Assembly: GCA_017311185.1 (NCBI GenBank) | Contig: JAESUZ010000446.1 | Location: 496,001-560,000, forward strand | DNA: 64,000 bases | Source of the DNA: Proteles cristata cristata | Lineage: Eukaryota > Chordata > Mammalia > Carnivora > Hyaenidae | Direction of reading: 5' to 3' | Part shown: piece after piece, positions 43,226 through 54,344 of the stretch | Layout of the letters: every line of letters starts with the position of its first letter | Numbering within the stretch: position 1 is the first letter of the stretch | Translations under genes and position numbers: made by a program | The notes under the pieces: generated by a model | Database searches by the model: none | What the model was told of the DNA's origin: nothing | Seen by the model: the letters and a program-made list of their open reading frames with translations, nothing else

Positions 43226-44233
43226 TTATCAACTCACTTCTGCTGACTCCAGACCATCACCTTTCTACTGAATTCTCACAAAGCCCCATTTCCCCTTCTC
43301 TTATTAAATACCGACACGGGTGATGGTTCTCGGATGGGCACAAAGGCTTGGAAGTCAAGGCACACAACATTCTCCTCCAACTTTTGTCAACCAAAATTAA
43401 ACACTTGCCTTTTACTTGCCTCAGATTCTCTCCATAGAAAGCGTCTGCCCCAAGGTGGCCCTGCTGACCCAGCCAAGAAATTCAAAGTCCTCGTGAGGAG
43501 ACAGCAAAGAGCCAAAAGGAGATCTTCCACTCCTGTGGCTGCACGGTCATTACCAAATAATCAGGCACACATTTCCTATTTCGTGAAGCACCTTGAGCTG
43601 CATGTGCCCTTGTGCTTTAACATCATGTTTATAGAAAGCAATATTTATCCACTAGCATTTGTCTACCAGTGTTTTGTAAAATAACAGGCTCAAGGTAATT
43701 TCATATCAAAATTTCAGGAACCTTGGAGATTAATGTTAAGTCATTTAAAGCAGCTACTATCTTCATAAAAGCCTTATTAAAACCATCTACTAATACATTA
43801 TTGGACCTCGATTTTATTGCACATAAAAGACCTTTGATTTGGCTACATTTGGAAGGCATGCACATTACTGATTTATACTTCATAATCATTTTTCCAGTGA
43901 CGTTGCCAATATACAATTTTGTCCAAAGCGATTTGCAATGTTAACAGACATGGAAGGAGTTAGAAGCAAAAAGCTGTGAGGTAACCCTCTGTGTGTAAGA
44001 TAGGAATTGCAGCAGGGTCCCACAGACACCTTCTTATGCAGGAACCAATCTGCACGGTGGTCTTTCACCGCTGACCTTCCCCACTGCCTCCTCAGCACTT
44101 ACCCTTCCTTCAAGTAAGCGTGTTTCACTGTCCACAGTGACCTTGAGACTCATTTGTGAACGTCTTGCTCTTTCTTCTTTTACTATTAGAAGCTAACAAT
44201 GCTAGGCTTTGACACTTCCCTTTCGGTCCTGTT
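43226..44233. other. Unique sequence, candidate conserved non-coding segment
   Basis: No repeat recognised. 43690-43960 is AT-rich, free of simple repeats, and open on both strands for about 70 codons (43701-43944). The 116-codon frame at 43334-43684 has basic residues in the middle but no known domain. Confidence 0.45.
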
Positions 44234-44300
44234 CTTTCATTCATTCAACAAATAGTCATTGAGCACTTTCTCTGTGCCAGACCCTAAATCTGGCTCCAAA
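44234..44300 (-). mobile_element. L2 LINE fragment
   Basis: 'tttcattcattcaacaaatagtcattgagcactttctctgtgccagaccctaaa' is a clear reverse complement of the L2 3' region. Confidence 0.75.
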
Positions 44301-45344
44301 ATACTCTATAGAACAGTCTAGAACTCACTTGTGAATTGCCTTCTGGGATGGCGGGCTTTCAACAGGAATTTGTTACAATACCAGCAAAATTCATCCTACC
44401 ATACACCATTAAGGCACATTTTCATCATTATTAATGAAATATGAGCATTTCTATATGATTCATTTTGTTAGTCCATTATATATACAATTAGCAATAGCAC
44501 CTTTACCAGATAAAATACCTGTAAAAGTCCAGTGACTAAACTACTAAAAGGACATATAGATATCTAGACAGTCTAGAAGTTCTGGAAGGTGCAAGAAAGT
44601 TGTGTCAAATGTCTGTCCTTGAAAATTGTTGCTAATTATCTAAAAGACTTACCTTTCTTTTCAGCAAATGGTTTTCTTTTGAACAGGAAAAAAAAACAAA
44701 CCATGTTTGGATCGCATGGAACCAGGGGTAGGTACAGTAGAAGAATTAGAGTCAACTTCAAAACAAGGCACAGTTTTGGCTTCTATTTCTTCAGTGGGTT
44801 GCTGTTACATTTTGACTGTAGCTTGCTGACTCACCATGCCTAGAACATGATCTGTTCTCGTGCCCAATTTTTGTACTTTTCCCTCCACAGTCTCAGTTCT
44901 TCTTCATCACCGGAGTATCTCACGCTGGTCTGGCAATCTTTGATCTTTAAAATTTAATTTGCATTTCCTCTATAATTTCTCAGGGTTCTTGAATCAGCTC
45001 TTTTTCCACACATCTGGAATCTTGGTTAAGAAAATAGATGCCCAGGGACCTCTTGGTGTCTTGTAAATGGTTACCATCAACCAGTCATCTGTTCGTATCA
45101 GCAATCTGCAAGCAACATGGTGACATTTGCATATACTCCCTGGAAGTTTCACTGGACACATGACATTATATAACCACATGACAATTATAGCTAGCTCCAC
45201 CTGAGGAAAGTATGTATCACTGTTTCATAGCGGAAGATAGTAGTAAACCCATAATCATGTCCAAAGAAGTAACATATAGAATATTAAGCAGATAAACATT
45301 CTCTGGTAAATATGTCATTTCTGGAATTGCAGAGTAGATTAGTT
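44301..45344. other. Unique AT-rich sequence
   Basis: No repeat recognised. It has two octamer-like sites (ATTTGCAT at 44958-44965 and 45126-45133) and a splice-acceptor-like 'acttttccctccacag' near 44875-44890 without a supportable exon. Confidence 0.45.
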
Positions 45345-45728
45345 TTTGTTGTTGTTGTTGTTTATTTGTTTATTTTGAGAGAGGTTGGGGAGAGAGAGAA
45401 TCTCAAGCAGGCTCCATGCTGTCAATGCATAGCCCAACTCAGGGCCCAATCCCATGAACTGTGAGATCATGACCTGAGCAGAATTCAAGAGTGGGATGCC
45501 TGGGGCACCTGGGTGGCTCAGTTGGTTAAGCGTCCAATTTCAGCTTAGGCCATAATCTCACAGTCCACGAGTTCGAGCCCTGTACTGGACTCTGTGCTGA
45601 CAGCTCAGAGCCTGGAGCCTTCCTCAGATCTGTGTCTCCCTCTCTCTCTGCCCCTCCCCCTCCCTCCTCTTTTTCTCTCAAAAATAAACATTAAAAATTT
45701 GTTTAAAAAGCCAGATGCCTAACTGACT
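45343..45728 (-). mobile_element. Older CAN-SINE split by a younger one
   Basis: The left part begins with a TTG run (45343-45362), then 'tttgtttattttgagagagg', 'caagcaggctccatgctgtcaatgc' and 'gagatcatgacctgagcagaattcaagag'. It stops at 45501. The right part, CAGATGCCTAACTGACTAA, follows at about 45711. The SINE at 45502-45709 separates them. Confidence 0.9.
45502..45709 (+). mobile_element. CAN-SINE nested in an older SINE
   Basis: GGGGCACCTGGGTGGCTCAG head, common-type body, AAAATAAACATTAAAAATTT tail. GGGATGCCT before and CAGATGCCT after are the likely target duplication. Confidence 0.95.
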
Positions 45729-45774
45729 AAATAAAGTATTCTTTGCTCAAGATGTAAAATGAAGAGGAGAAGGA

Positions 45775-45925
45775 AGCATGGTGAAGTGGAAAGGACTGGC
45801 CTTGGAGATAGGTGGGTTGAGATTTAAATTTGTTTTGTTTCTTGCTCATATTAACACTTGACTCACTCAGTTTCAACTTCTTTACCTGTAAAATGAGAAT
45901 AACAATAAGAAGAATATCAAAGGGC
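45775..45925 (+). mobile_element. MIR SINE
   Basis: 'ggtgaagtggaaaggactggcc', 'ataggtgggttgagatttaaat', 'cttgactcactcagtttcaacttctttacctgtaaaatgagaataacaataa' matches MIR from the tRNA-related part through the core. Confidence 0.75.
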
Positions 45926-46644
45926 ACCCCATGAGGGATTGCTTCTATTTCTTTTCTTCCTCTGGGTGGGGGGGAGGGCAAGCGCCCAACATGTGTTTAA
46001 AATATGCACCACTCAGCACATAAGACAGGAAAAATTTCAAGTACCAGATTTGAGATTGATGTATTGAGGGGATGGAGATTATTAAATTTTCTTGTTCAGA
46101 GGAAACGCAATTAACATGATTGGTTTGGATTTTTTTTTTCATACCAAATTCACTTTCCAGTCCTTAAGTGATGTCGTGCCAATTATTGGCAAGTTGCTTC
46201 ATGTTCATGCTTAATAAAAAGCAAAACATCTTTTTCTTATACTTAAATGCCTATTTCGTTCCGTTTGGGCCATTTCCTTTGAACCAAATGCAAATGAATT
46301 AGGGTTGCAGCTACTTTATAATCTCCCTTTAATCAAATCACTACAAAGCATCAGCCCACTGGGCGAGGGGTGACATAAATCATATTAACTCAATTCTGTG
46401 TTTCATTAAAGGATTTAGTATTTTTATGAACCAGAATATCTGGGTCAATGCCATGGAAACTTCGATCCAATTCCAAGCCTTATGGATTCAATGATCTGTA
46501 GATCATTGGATGGGATGAAGATGTAGTGCTGGCTTCCCCATCACTCTGGCCTCATTAATACGTAGTTACTTTTCAAGAGTTCAGCAGTGTGGAAGGGCCA
46601 TGTGGGTCCTGGCCCCAGAATGTTAAGGACAAGTCTCAATTTTT
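45926..46644. other. Unique sequence, candidate regulatory element
   Basis: 46150-46520 is repeat-free and AT-rich. It holds an octamer ATGCAAAT (46288-46295) running into GAATTA, several AATTA/TTAAT cores and a near-palindrome CAATGATCT-GT-AGATCATTG (46489-46508). Suggestive composition only. Confidence 0.4.
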
Positions 46645-46866
46645 TTTTTATTAAAAAAAATTTTTTTTTAATCTTTACTTATTTTTGAGAGAGAGACAGA
46701 ACACAAGTATGGGAAGGGCAGAGAGAGAATGAGACACAGAATCCGAAGCAGGCTCCAGACTCTGAGCTGTCAGCACAGAGCCCTACATGGGGTTTGTACT
46801 CACACACTGAGATCATGACCTGAGCCGAAATCGGATGCTTAACTGAGTGAGCCACCCAGGCGCCCC
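46645..46866 (-). mobile_element. CAN-SINE
   Basis: Extended T/A-rich start, 'tctttacttatttttgagagagagacag', 'cgaagcaggctccagactctgagctgtcagc', end GCCACCCAGGCGCCCC. CAAGTCTCA and CAAGTCCAG flank it. Confidence 0.94.
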
Positions 46867-47317
46867 AAGTCCAGATTTCATACAATGGGTTGGATGCCTG
46901 ATAATATCTGTCTTCCTTTTTCCCACACAGTTAAAATAAGTCTATGATTTCTCTATTTGCCTGTTCTCGCAATAATCCTAAAAGACAGAGTTACCAGTGC
47001 AGATACCCAGTGAACAATACCTCCTAAATATCCCTTTTCACTTAATACTGTTTTCCACTGGAGAATTTATTTTTTATTTTTTATTCTTAGAAGATGAATA
47101 AACCATGACAGTCCAAAGTTCCAAACTTTCCTGTATTTCCACACTTCAGACCTTTCTGTATAATATCTAAATATTTATATTTTCCTTTTAAATGGCAGGC
47201 CCCAGAGTGTTCCTATAATATTCATGAGACCACAGAAATGGTTAAGAGAAGGATCTTTGCCTCCTGAAGAAGGAAAATGAGCAAAGCTGGGAAAAAAGTT
47301 TGGGCCCGAAGTTTACT
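46867..47317. other. Unique AT-rich sequence
   Basis: Nothing recognised; no gene seen. Confidence 0.45.
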
Positions 47318-47420
47318 GAGGTTTCTTAACACCTAGGTGATTATCACAGACTGAAGACTTTTCACTGGGTCTGCACTTTCTGATTCACAGGGCCTGGCTG
47401 TAATTTCAGTTGGTTGTTTC
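47318..47420 (+). mobile_element. MER5-like remnant (tentative)
   Basis: 'gaggtttcttaacacctaggtgattatcacag', 'ttctgattcacagggcctggctgtaatttcag' resembles the left and middle parts of MER5 (GGTTCTTAACC ... TTCTGATTCAGTAGGTCTGG). Weak. Confidence 0.35.
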
Positions 47421-47541
47421 CATTCTTTCTTGTTGTAGGTGGTTTGGAAACGATGGATCTTTTTTCTTTGTCAATCTCTACTCTTGACTTTCTCATAAAA
47501 TTTATTCAATTATAAGCCATAGAACTCTAGAATATGAAATT

Positions 47542-47773
47542 CTAGGGCACTTTATTTTTTTAAGTTTATTGTATTTATTTTGAGAGAGAGAGAGAGAGAG
47601 CAGGGGAGGGGCAGAGAGAGAGGAGGAGAGAGAATCCTAAGCAGGCTCCACACTGTCAGTGCAGAGCCAAATGCAGGGCTCGAACCCACAAACTGTGAGA
47701 TCATGACTTGAACCGAAATCAAGACTCAACGGCTCAACTGACTGAGCCACCCAGGCACCCCCTAGGGTACTTT
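47542..47773 (-). mobile_element. CAN-SINE with target duplication
   Basis: Body 47554-47761. CTAGGGCACTTT (47542-47553) and CTAGGGTACTTT (47762-47773). It carries the variant 'gaaatcaagactcaacggctcaactgac' and CAGTGCAGAGCC. Confidence 0.96.
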
Positions 47774-49654
47774 TAGAGAGTGATTAGGTCAATTTCTCAG
47801 TTTGTAGTAGAAAAATGGAAGCCCTAAATGGGGAGAAGACTCACCCAGGGTCCGGGGCAGAGACAGATGTAAAGCTTGAGGAGGAACTTTTCATGGTCAA
47901 GTCAGCAGACACATGCAGGCTCTTTCTGATTCTTCTCAACTTTTTGGCATTATTCATGCAAATACCTTTTTAAATGTTAAGTTAAAAATAAGAATAGGAT
48001 GGATTTTCACTTGAGTTATGTTGGCTCCACTGAATTTCTCCAAATTTCTAACATTTTACTTTTTATACTTTATTTTCTCCTTGAAACCAAATTTTTAAAT
48101 TGAAATTCTTATATGTAATCATTCCTCATTTTTCTCTCTTCCCTCTTCTTGTATAACCTGTCAAAGCCCAGACATCATTTGGGGCTATGTCACATGTTTC
48201 CCCACCAGGTCAGAAAAATAAATGTATTCTGCCCCTCTGGATTAACTATGGAGAAGCTAATTTTATATATAAATATATAATTTAGCCCTAACTATATGCA
48301 TCCAACCATGCTAGCGGTTGAGTGCAGGAATGATAATGATTTGCATGGTTCATCTGCTGCATCGTATTTCCTAGCCTCATCATGTGTAACCCCCTATGTA
48401 TAGTTAATGAATCGATTCAAATCTTAGCCCCTGCTCTAATCAGTGATTGGCATTTTTGAGTCCACATACCCAACTTTAATTCCACAACTTATCGCACTCC
48501 AGCTTAGGGAAAGTCATTTAGGAATTGCGAGCTTTCAGGTGCTCAATGAGAAAATAATAACAGTAACAGTAAACACCTTCTTTCCTGGCTCCCAGGGTGT
48601 CCGTGACACAGCTCAGGATTTCCGCGTCTATATGGATAGACACACCATCCATCCTGCTGCCCCCATTGCCAACACGTGCACCAGTCAACCCCAAAACAAG
48701 ACAAAGACCCATGGGATCTATGCAAGTCACATCCAGGCTTGAATGAAATCGTTTTCGCCACTTTTGTATATTTCTATTTTGAAGCAAACTACGAACCTTA
48801 GAAGGAAAAGGTGACAAGATGTCAACAATGCCTTTTAGTCCGTGTTTTGAGAGGTAATGGGGGTCATAATTGTTAGGGCAGCGGAAGCTCAGAGGACGGA
48901 GACGGTTTGGCTCTAACCCCATCGTAGCAGGAAATCATCATATTGGTTCAACCACAAATGATAAAGAATGAAGCGGAGGAAGAAAAATCTGACCCGAAAA
49001 GCTAATCAACCTAGAAATGCAGAAGCTGAAAGGCCCCAGGGAGGGATTAAGGCCACAGCCAAGCCTCTTCTTAATTTTGTTAATCAGACATTTGTCAGCA
49101 CAGGGCACTTTTCGCGATTGTTGAAAAAAGAAAAATCAGAGCTCCTGAATAGGGCCTGGGACATATCTTATTAGTTTCACGATCACTGGGGAGTATTTCT
49201 CAAGTTGACTTCCTAAAAGGCATTTGGGCTTCTGTCTCCTGCATGAAGATAATTATTTCTGTCATGATGAATAATTTAACCACGATCCCCAGCTCCCACC
49301 CCCAGCTCCCACTTGCAGACCTCTCATGGCTTTCAATAAAAGGGGATACACTGCTCTGTCACGTAACAGCTTCTCTATTTTATGGACCTGGTGGGAATCA
49401 CAATGAAAGCAAAAACGTTCCCAAACCTTCCAACCCCAAATTACTCTTGGTTAGTGTCACTTGCTTTTTCCAATATGGATTCATAGAACATTGGCACTGA
49501 ATGTTTCCTTCGATAACTACCGGAGAAAATGAACAAAGCTTAGAATCATTCAGCCCTGTGATCAGGGCACACAGCTACCATGCAGGGTAGGGTTTTAGAC
49601 CTGGGTTTATGCCCTGATGAAATAATTTACTTGCATCTCATGCCCTCGAATTCT
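47774..49654. other. Long unique stretch, no gene seen
   Basis: About 1.9 kb with no recognised repeat. AT-rich at 47930-48300. The 134-codon minus-strand frame (48518-48922) and 99-codon + frame (48443-48742) overlap each other and have no domain, so neither is supported. Confidence 0.5.
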
Positions 49655-49775
49655 AGGGCAAATGTCATAGAAAAGCAATAGTCTTGGCTTGGAGTTATCA
49701 CACCCGGGGTTGGTCACCTCAAGCACCTCGAGGCTTTGTTTCTGAATCTGTAAAATGGGTCTGATAACTTAAAAA
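49655..49775 (+). mobile_element. MIR SINE fragment
   Basis: 'cttggcttggagttatcacacccggggttggtcacctc', 'gaggctttgtttctgaatctgtaaaatgggtctgataac' fits MIR (GGAGTCAGACCTGGGTTC ... CTCAGTTTCCTCATCTGTAAAATGGGGATAATA). Confidence 0.7.
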
Positions 49776-49894
49776 AAAACTGTCTTATTTTAGAACAAGC
49801 TCAATCTTAAAGTCGTCACTCCTGCACAAAGAACTTTTATTGCCCTGAGCCATTTGCGAGAAAATTGTGACCACGGTGCCAAAAATGGTTGGCA

Positions 49895-51120
49895 CTCCAT
49901 CAACCCAAATACTTGAGTGTGTATTTCTCACACACAAGGACAAAATCTACAACACAGCCATCAAAATAGGATTCATTCGACTTCACCTGTTCCTTCCTGA
50001 ACATCCTGTTGAGTACGAGGAGCACGTTCTGAGGCACACGTTGCTTTTCGTTGTCATGTCATTCATTGCCTTCAATCTGAAACATTTTCTAGGTCTTCCC
50101 TTGATTTTCCACACCTGGGCAACTTCGATTATTAGAAGCCACTCATTTTACAGAATAGCCCCAGTTTGGGTTTTTCTGATGTTTCCTTGTGATTAGATTC
50201 GGGTCTGTGGCAGCTTTGTCACATAAGTAGTGCTGTGTTCCAGCTGCCTTTGATCTGGGGGCTTGACTTCGATTGTGTCATTAGGGTTGTTATCTTCAAT
50301 CACAATGACCAAGGTAGTTTCTCCTCTTTAATGACATTTTACCCTTCATCATTATTAGGTATGTTGTGGAGAAACACTTTGAGACTATGTAAGTATCCTG
50401 TTCTTATGAAAGTTCTAACCTAGTCATCTATTCATATGGATATGAATTCATGGCTTCCTCTTATTCAGCGAGATATAATTTTTTTAAATCAGTCTTGACT
50501 TGGGTATGCCTGGGTGGCTCCGTAGGTTAAGCATCTGACTTCAGCTCAGGTCATGACCTCACGGTTCATGAATTCTAGCCCCGCATCAGGTTCACTGCTG
50601 TCAGCTCAGAACCCACTTTGGATCTTCCATCTCTCTTTATCTCTGCCTCTCCCCCACTCATGCTCTCTCTCAAAAATAAATAAACATTTAAAAAATCTTT
50701 TAAAAAGCTATTCTTGATTTTGATATTCCAATTGTTCCTGGTTTAACCATGTGGGAGCCTCATCAAGCTACATGCTATGTCCTTCTGTTATACGTCCCTC
50801 ATTCTGTGAATACTTCATTATGTTTTGGTTCGACAAGATACTCCAGACTCATTTAGACTTTCCCACTTCCAAATCTGAATCTGCCATATCTCCAAGGAAC
50901 ACTGAACTCTGTTAGCATCTAATGGTATTTAGAAACAATGTTTGGGCATTAGGTGGGCTCATGCACACACTCACATTTACATCTATATTTATTTCTATAG
51001 TTATCTGTAGACAGTATATTGAAAATCATATGTTTACACCAATGCCTACAAATTTAATCTATATTTAATTTATATCAATCAATCAAATTTAATCTATATC
51101 AATCTATATCAAAATTATAG
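49895..51120 (-). mobile_element. Old LINE-1 3' region, antisense, interrupted by a SINE
   Basis: 'cacaaggacaaaatctacaacacagccatcaaaatagg' (49935), 'tgatgtttccttgtgattagattcgggtctg' (50178), 'gagaaacactttgagactatgtaagtatcctgttcttatg' (50370), 'gttcctggtttaaccatgtgggagcctcatcaagct' (50734), 'tctccaaggaacactgaactctgttagcatctaatggtatttagaaac' (50890). All in consensus order. Overlaps in consensus with the copy at 25440. Confidence 0.8.
50501..50706 (+). mobile_element. CAN-SINE
   Basis: GGGTATGCCTGGGTGGCTCC head, 'ctcacggttcatgaattctagccccg', 'cacttcactgctgtcagctcagaaccc'-type body with changes, AAAAATAAATAAACATTTAA tail. Inserted in the antisense L1. Confidence 0.94.
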
Positions 51121-52098
51121 TTTTTTCAGTGTTTTTGTTCATATTTGCCACTCCCTTGACTAGTAGGGAGGAAGCTGGTCTCCACCACTGGTAATATGCT
51201 TATTCATTTCACCAGTGTCTCAGCCTCTAGCATGTCTTCCAGGACGCTTGGGCCACCCTGCCCAGATGCTCTTCTCACCCTGTGTGAACCCCCACAAGTT
51301 GCCTGGGCCTCCCTCCTCCATGAATTACCCTCAGTCCACATCAGTTCCGGTAATTGCAGACACCATCCTTCTTCTGCTCAAGTCCAACCTCCCATGTGAA
51401 CTACACTCTTATGTGGATTTCCAAATCACCCCACTTGAGCTTCACCCCCCTCCTCTAGGCCACCACACTTTTCTCCACCCCACACAGACTCTTTGCCCTG
51501 CCAACCTAAAGGCTTTTGAACTGAATTTGTCTAATAACTTTTTGGTCTTGACTCCTTTCATGGATGGCTCTATGCTTGATGAAACATAGGACATCATCAA
51601 TGGACACTTTATAAACTATGAAAAGCTTAATGTCCTGGCTAGAGAACTTCCTTCAAGCTGTCAGGCTTGTCAAGCACATGTGGCTCTCCAGAAATGGGAG
51701 CATCAGTGCATACCCTTCAGGGCTGGCCTCTGTGCTCTGCTTTTCACCTGATGACCCACCAGCTCTGAAACCAACACGTGTCCTCACAGCTGCCCTCCCA
51801 GCCTGTCTTGGCCCGGGCCCACCATCTCACCAAATTCCCAACTCGACTATGCTCTTCCTTCTCACACTGTCCTTCAAGACAGTCCCCACAAAACTTACAT
51901 GGAGGGAGGGAGGGAGATTAAGACAAAAGCAAACGCAAGATGTCGATAGTGACACTCAATGTATTCTTCCATCCATTAATTAAAACAAAACTGGTTTTTC
52001 TAACAAACACCCAATGTGTTTAGTAGATCACAGAAAATAGAATATTTCTTTCCCTCTTCTGTGAAATCCAAAATGATGTTCATGTTAGGTGGGCAGCT
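51121..52098. other. Unassigned sequence with two medium open frames
   Basis: CT-richer than its neighbours. + strand frames of 124 codons (51215-51589) and 121 codons (51618-51983) lie in succession in different frames. The translations are Pro/Ser/Leu-rich with no known domain. A very old decayed repeat is possible. Confidence 0.4.
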
Positions 52099-52491
52099 AT
52101 TAGTTGATACTAGAACTGCCGTAGCCACAAGTACCACAGACTGGGTGGCTCAAACAACTTATTGTCTCACTCTTCTGGAGTCTAAAGGCCCCAAACTGAG
52201 GTATCAGTAAATTGGTTCCCTCCAAAGGCTACAGGGAAGGATCTGTTCCAGGCTTTTCTCCTTGGCTTATAGGCGACCACTTTCTCCCTGGGTCTTCTGT
52301 CTGTGCCTGATCCAGTATCCCCTTTTCACAAGAACACCAATCATACGGGGTGAGGACCAATTCAAATGACCTCACTTTAACTTGACTGCCTGTATAAAGA
52401 CCTGATCTCCAAACAGTGTCACATTCTGAGAGATATTGGGGGTTAGAAGGTCAACAAACGAGTTTTGGGGGAACACAATTCAGCCCCTAAC
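52099..52491 (-). mobile_element. MLT1-type MaLR LTR, nearly complete
   Basis: 'gaactgccgtagccacaagtaccacagactgggtggctcaaacaac' (52112), 'tctggagtctaaaggccc', 'ttcacaagaacaccaatc', 'caattcaaatgacctcactttaacttgactgcc', 'gatctccaaacagtgtcacattctgag', 'gggggttagaaggtcaacaaac', 'gggggaacacaattcagcccctaaca'. This is the full reverse-complement order of MLT1. No internal MaLR body is seen. Confidence 0.9.
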
Positions 52492-53990
52492 AGTGGATCT
52501 ACTCCAAGTATTGATTCAGAAACCCAGGCTTCTTCAATCTTGTGGCTGGATTGTCTTCAGGAAGACTTCTACGTTTCCTGTGGTTGGGTAAAGCTGATGA
52601 AAAGAAAAAGAGAAAGGACTATAAAACACTGGCTGAGTTTACAAGTCTAACGCAAAGATAGAGCATATCGCTGGCTTTCTATTGGCCAGAACTTAGTTAC
52701 ATAGCAGAGAAATGGGGAATGTGGACTGAATGTGTGTCCAGAAAAAAGATTTTGGTTTGGTGAACCATCAGATAATGTGCTCCATCTCCTCCATCCAGTA
52801 TTACCTAAGAAGGACATTACAGTCCGGAGATAAAGATTAGAATATTGGTTGCAAGATCCTCAAAGAGAAGAGAAAATAAAACATGCCATTTCTCTGCACT
52901 TCTTAGGACTCTCTTAATGTTTTCATGACCAATGTGTACCCTGTTGAAAAAGGATATTGAAAAAAAAAAAAAGGAAAGAAAGAAAAAGGCAATGGGAGGT
53001 TGTCCCATATAGCCTGCATGTTTTAGCACTTCAGATATTCTGCTCTGGGGTGAAAACCCATGTCCTGTGTTGACTCTGGCAGTTGCCGTTCCCTTTTGTT
53101 TGCCTGAATGGGTTGTTCAGACCTGGATAAGAAACCCTAGCTTTCTCTTGAGAGGTCATTCTGCTTTCCCCGGGGCTCCTGTTACCTTTATTTTACAATG
53201 TTAGTGATAACTGTAACCACCAACTGGGTAGTGCTAAAAAGAGCATTATCTTACAAAACTGAAATTCACTGCTGGGAATTTTTTCTAAACACTGTGATGC
53301 ATAACAATATTTTTAATGGGGTGATTCCTACCAACTGGTTCACAAAACTCTTGTCATTTCTTTAAGCAGAATTAAATAATACCAGGCAGCAGCGTGTATA
53401 AGGCATAAATTACAGATGGCAGGAGGGCAAAGACATTGTGTGGTGAATAAATTAAAGTCTTCAATTATGAGGCGTGAGAGAGAAGTATGGGGAAAGAAAG
53501 CCGAGGCCACTAGAGAGAAATGTATTCAGATGACATTGAAATCGGTTGCGAGTCCATGAGGCACTAAGTCACAAGAACTAAGTGCATCTAGAGGAGATCT
53601 TTACTACAGAAGAGAAGGATTTTCATGGACACAGAACATTACCATAAAAATGTATGCTTTTAAAAAACCTTTTCTGCTAGATTATAAATTCCTCAAAGGG
53701 CAGGTGTGGGTCTGGTCGTGTTTATAAGATGAACAAAACCTTGAAAGTCATTATATATCTTATAGGTGGTAGTGAAACATATACAGGGGCAGATGCTTTG
53801 GCCCTGAGGAATTCCAAGCTTGTCTCAAAAGCAACTTCAAATTAAAAATTAGGTCCTTCTTGGGACTAGAGATTAAATGGATGATCCTCATCTTTGTGGA
53901 GATTTAAGTACTGTTTGTTTGGCCTCAGAAATATCTCTCCAAACTGGGCCTTTCTCACCACTTCTATAGATTTGAATCTTCAGCATCGCT
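52492..53990. other. Long unique stretch, no gene seen
   Basis: No recognised repeat apart from an A-run with GAAAG at 52960-52987. 53230-53480 is AT-rich and repeat-free. No supported exon. Confidence 0.5.
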
Positions 53991-54300
53991 TACTTTTTTT
54001 TTTCTTTTTGGATTGATTGAGGGTTGGTGTTTTGTTTTTGTTTTGTTTTGCTTTGTTTTGTTTTGAATGTTTTTCTTTTATCTCCACAACGGGGACTTTA
54101 GCTTTACTTTGTCTTTCCTCGTTTTGCTTTAGTGGTTGTTCTCAGGATTGCACTACACATTCTTACCTTGTCATAGTCTACCTCCAAGTAATATTACATC
54201 ACTTCCTGTAAAATGTAAGGGAGTTACAACATTTTGCTTACATTTCCCTACAATGTATCCCTGTTTGTACTTATCATGTTAACAGAGTGGAGTGGGCGAT
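53991..54300 (-). mobile_element. LINE-1 fragment, antisense
   Basis: 'cgttttgctttagtggttgttctcaggattgcactacacattcttaccttgtcatagtctacctccaagtaatattacatcacttcctg' and 'gtaagggagttacaacattttgcttac' is the reverse complement of a region near the start of ORF2 in old L1s. Confidence 0.7.
54028..54066. repeat. (GTTTT)n simple repeat
   Basis: Seven to eight GTTTT-type units with one GTTTTT and one GCTTT variant. Confidence 0.9.
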
Positions 54301-54344
54301 TTATATAACCATCCCGAAGGATTGATAAAAAATGAAAGAAAAAT

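Noticed and set aside
44860..45200. Splice-acceptor-like 'acttttccctccacag' followed by sequence open on the - strand
   Set aside because: The + strand after the site closes quickly, and the open frame is on the other strand. No exon model fits.
51215..51983. Possible processed pseudogene across two medium frames
   Set aside because: There is no poly(A) tail, no flanking duplication and no recognised protein, so it is kept only as a low-interest finding.
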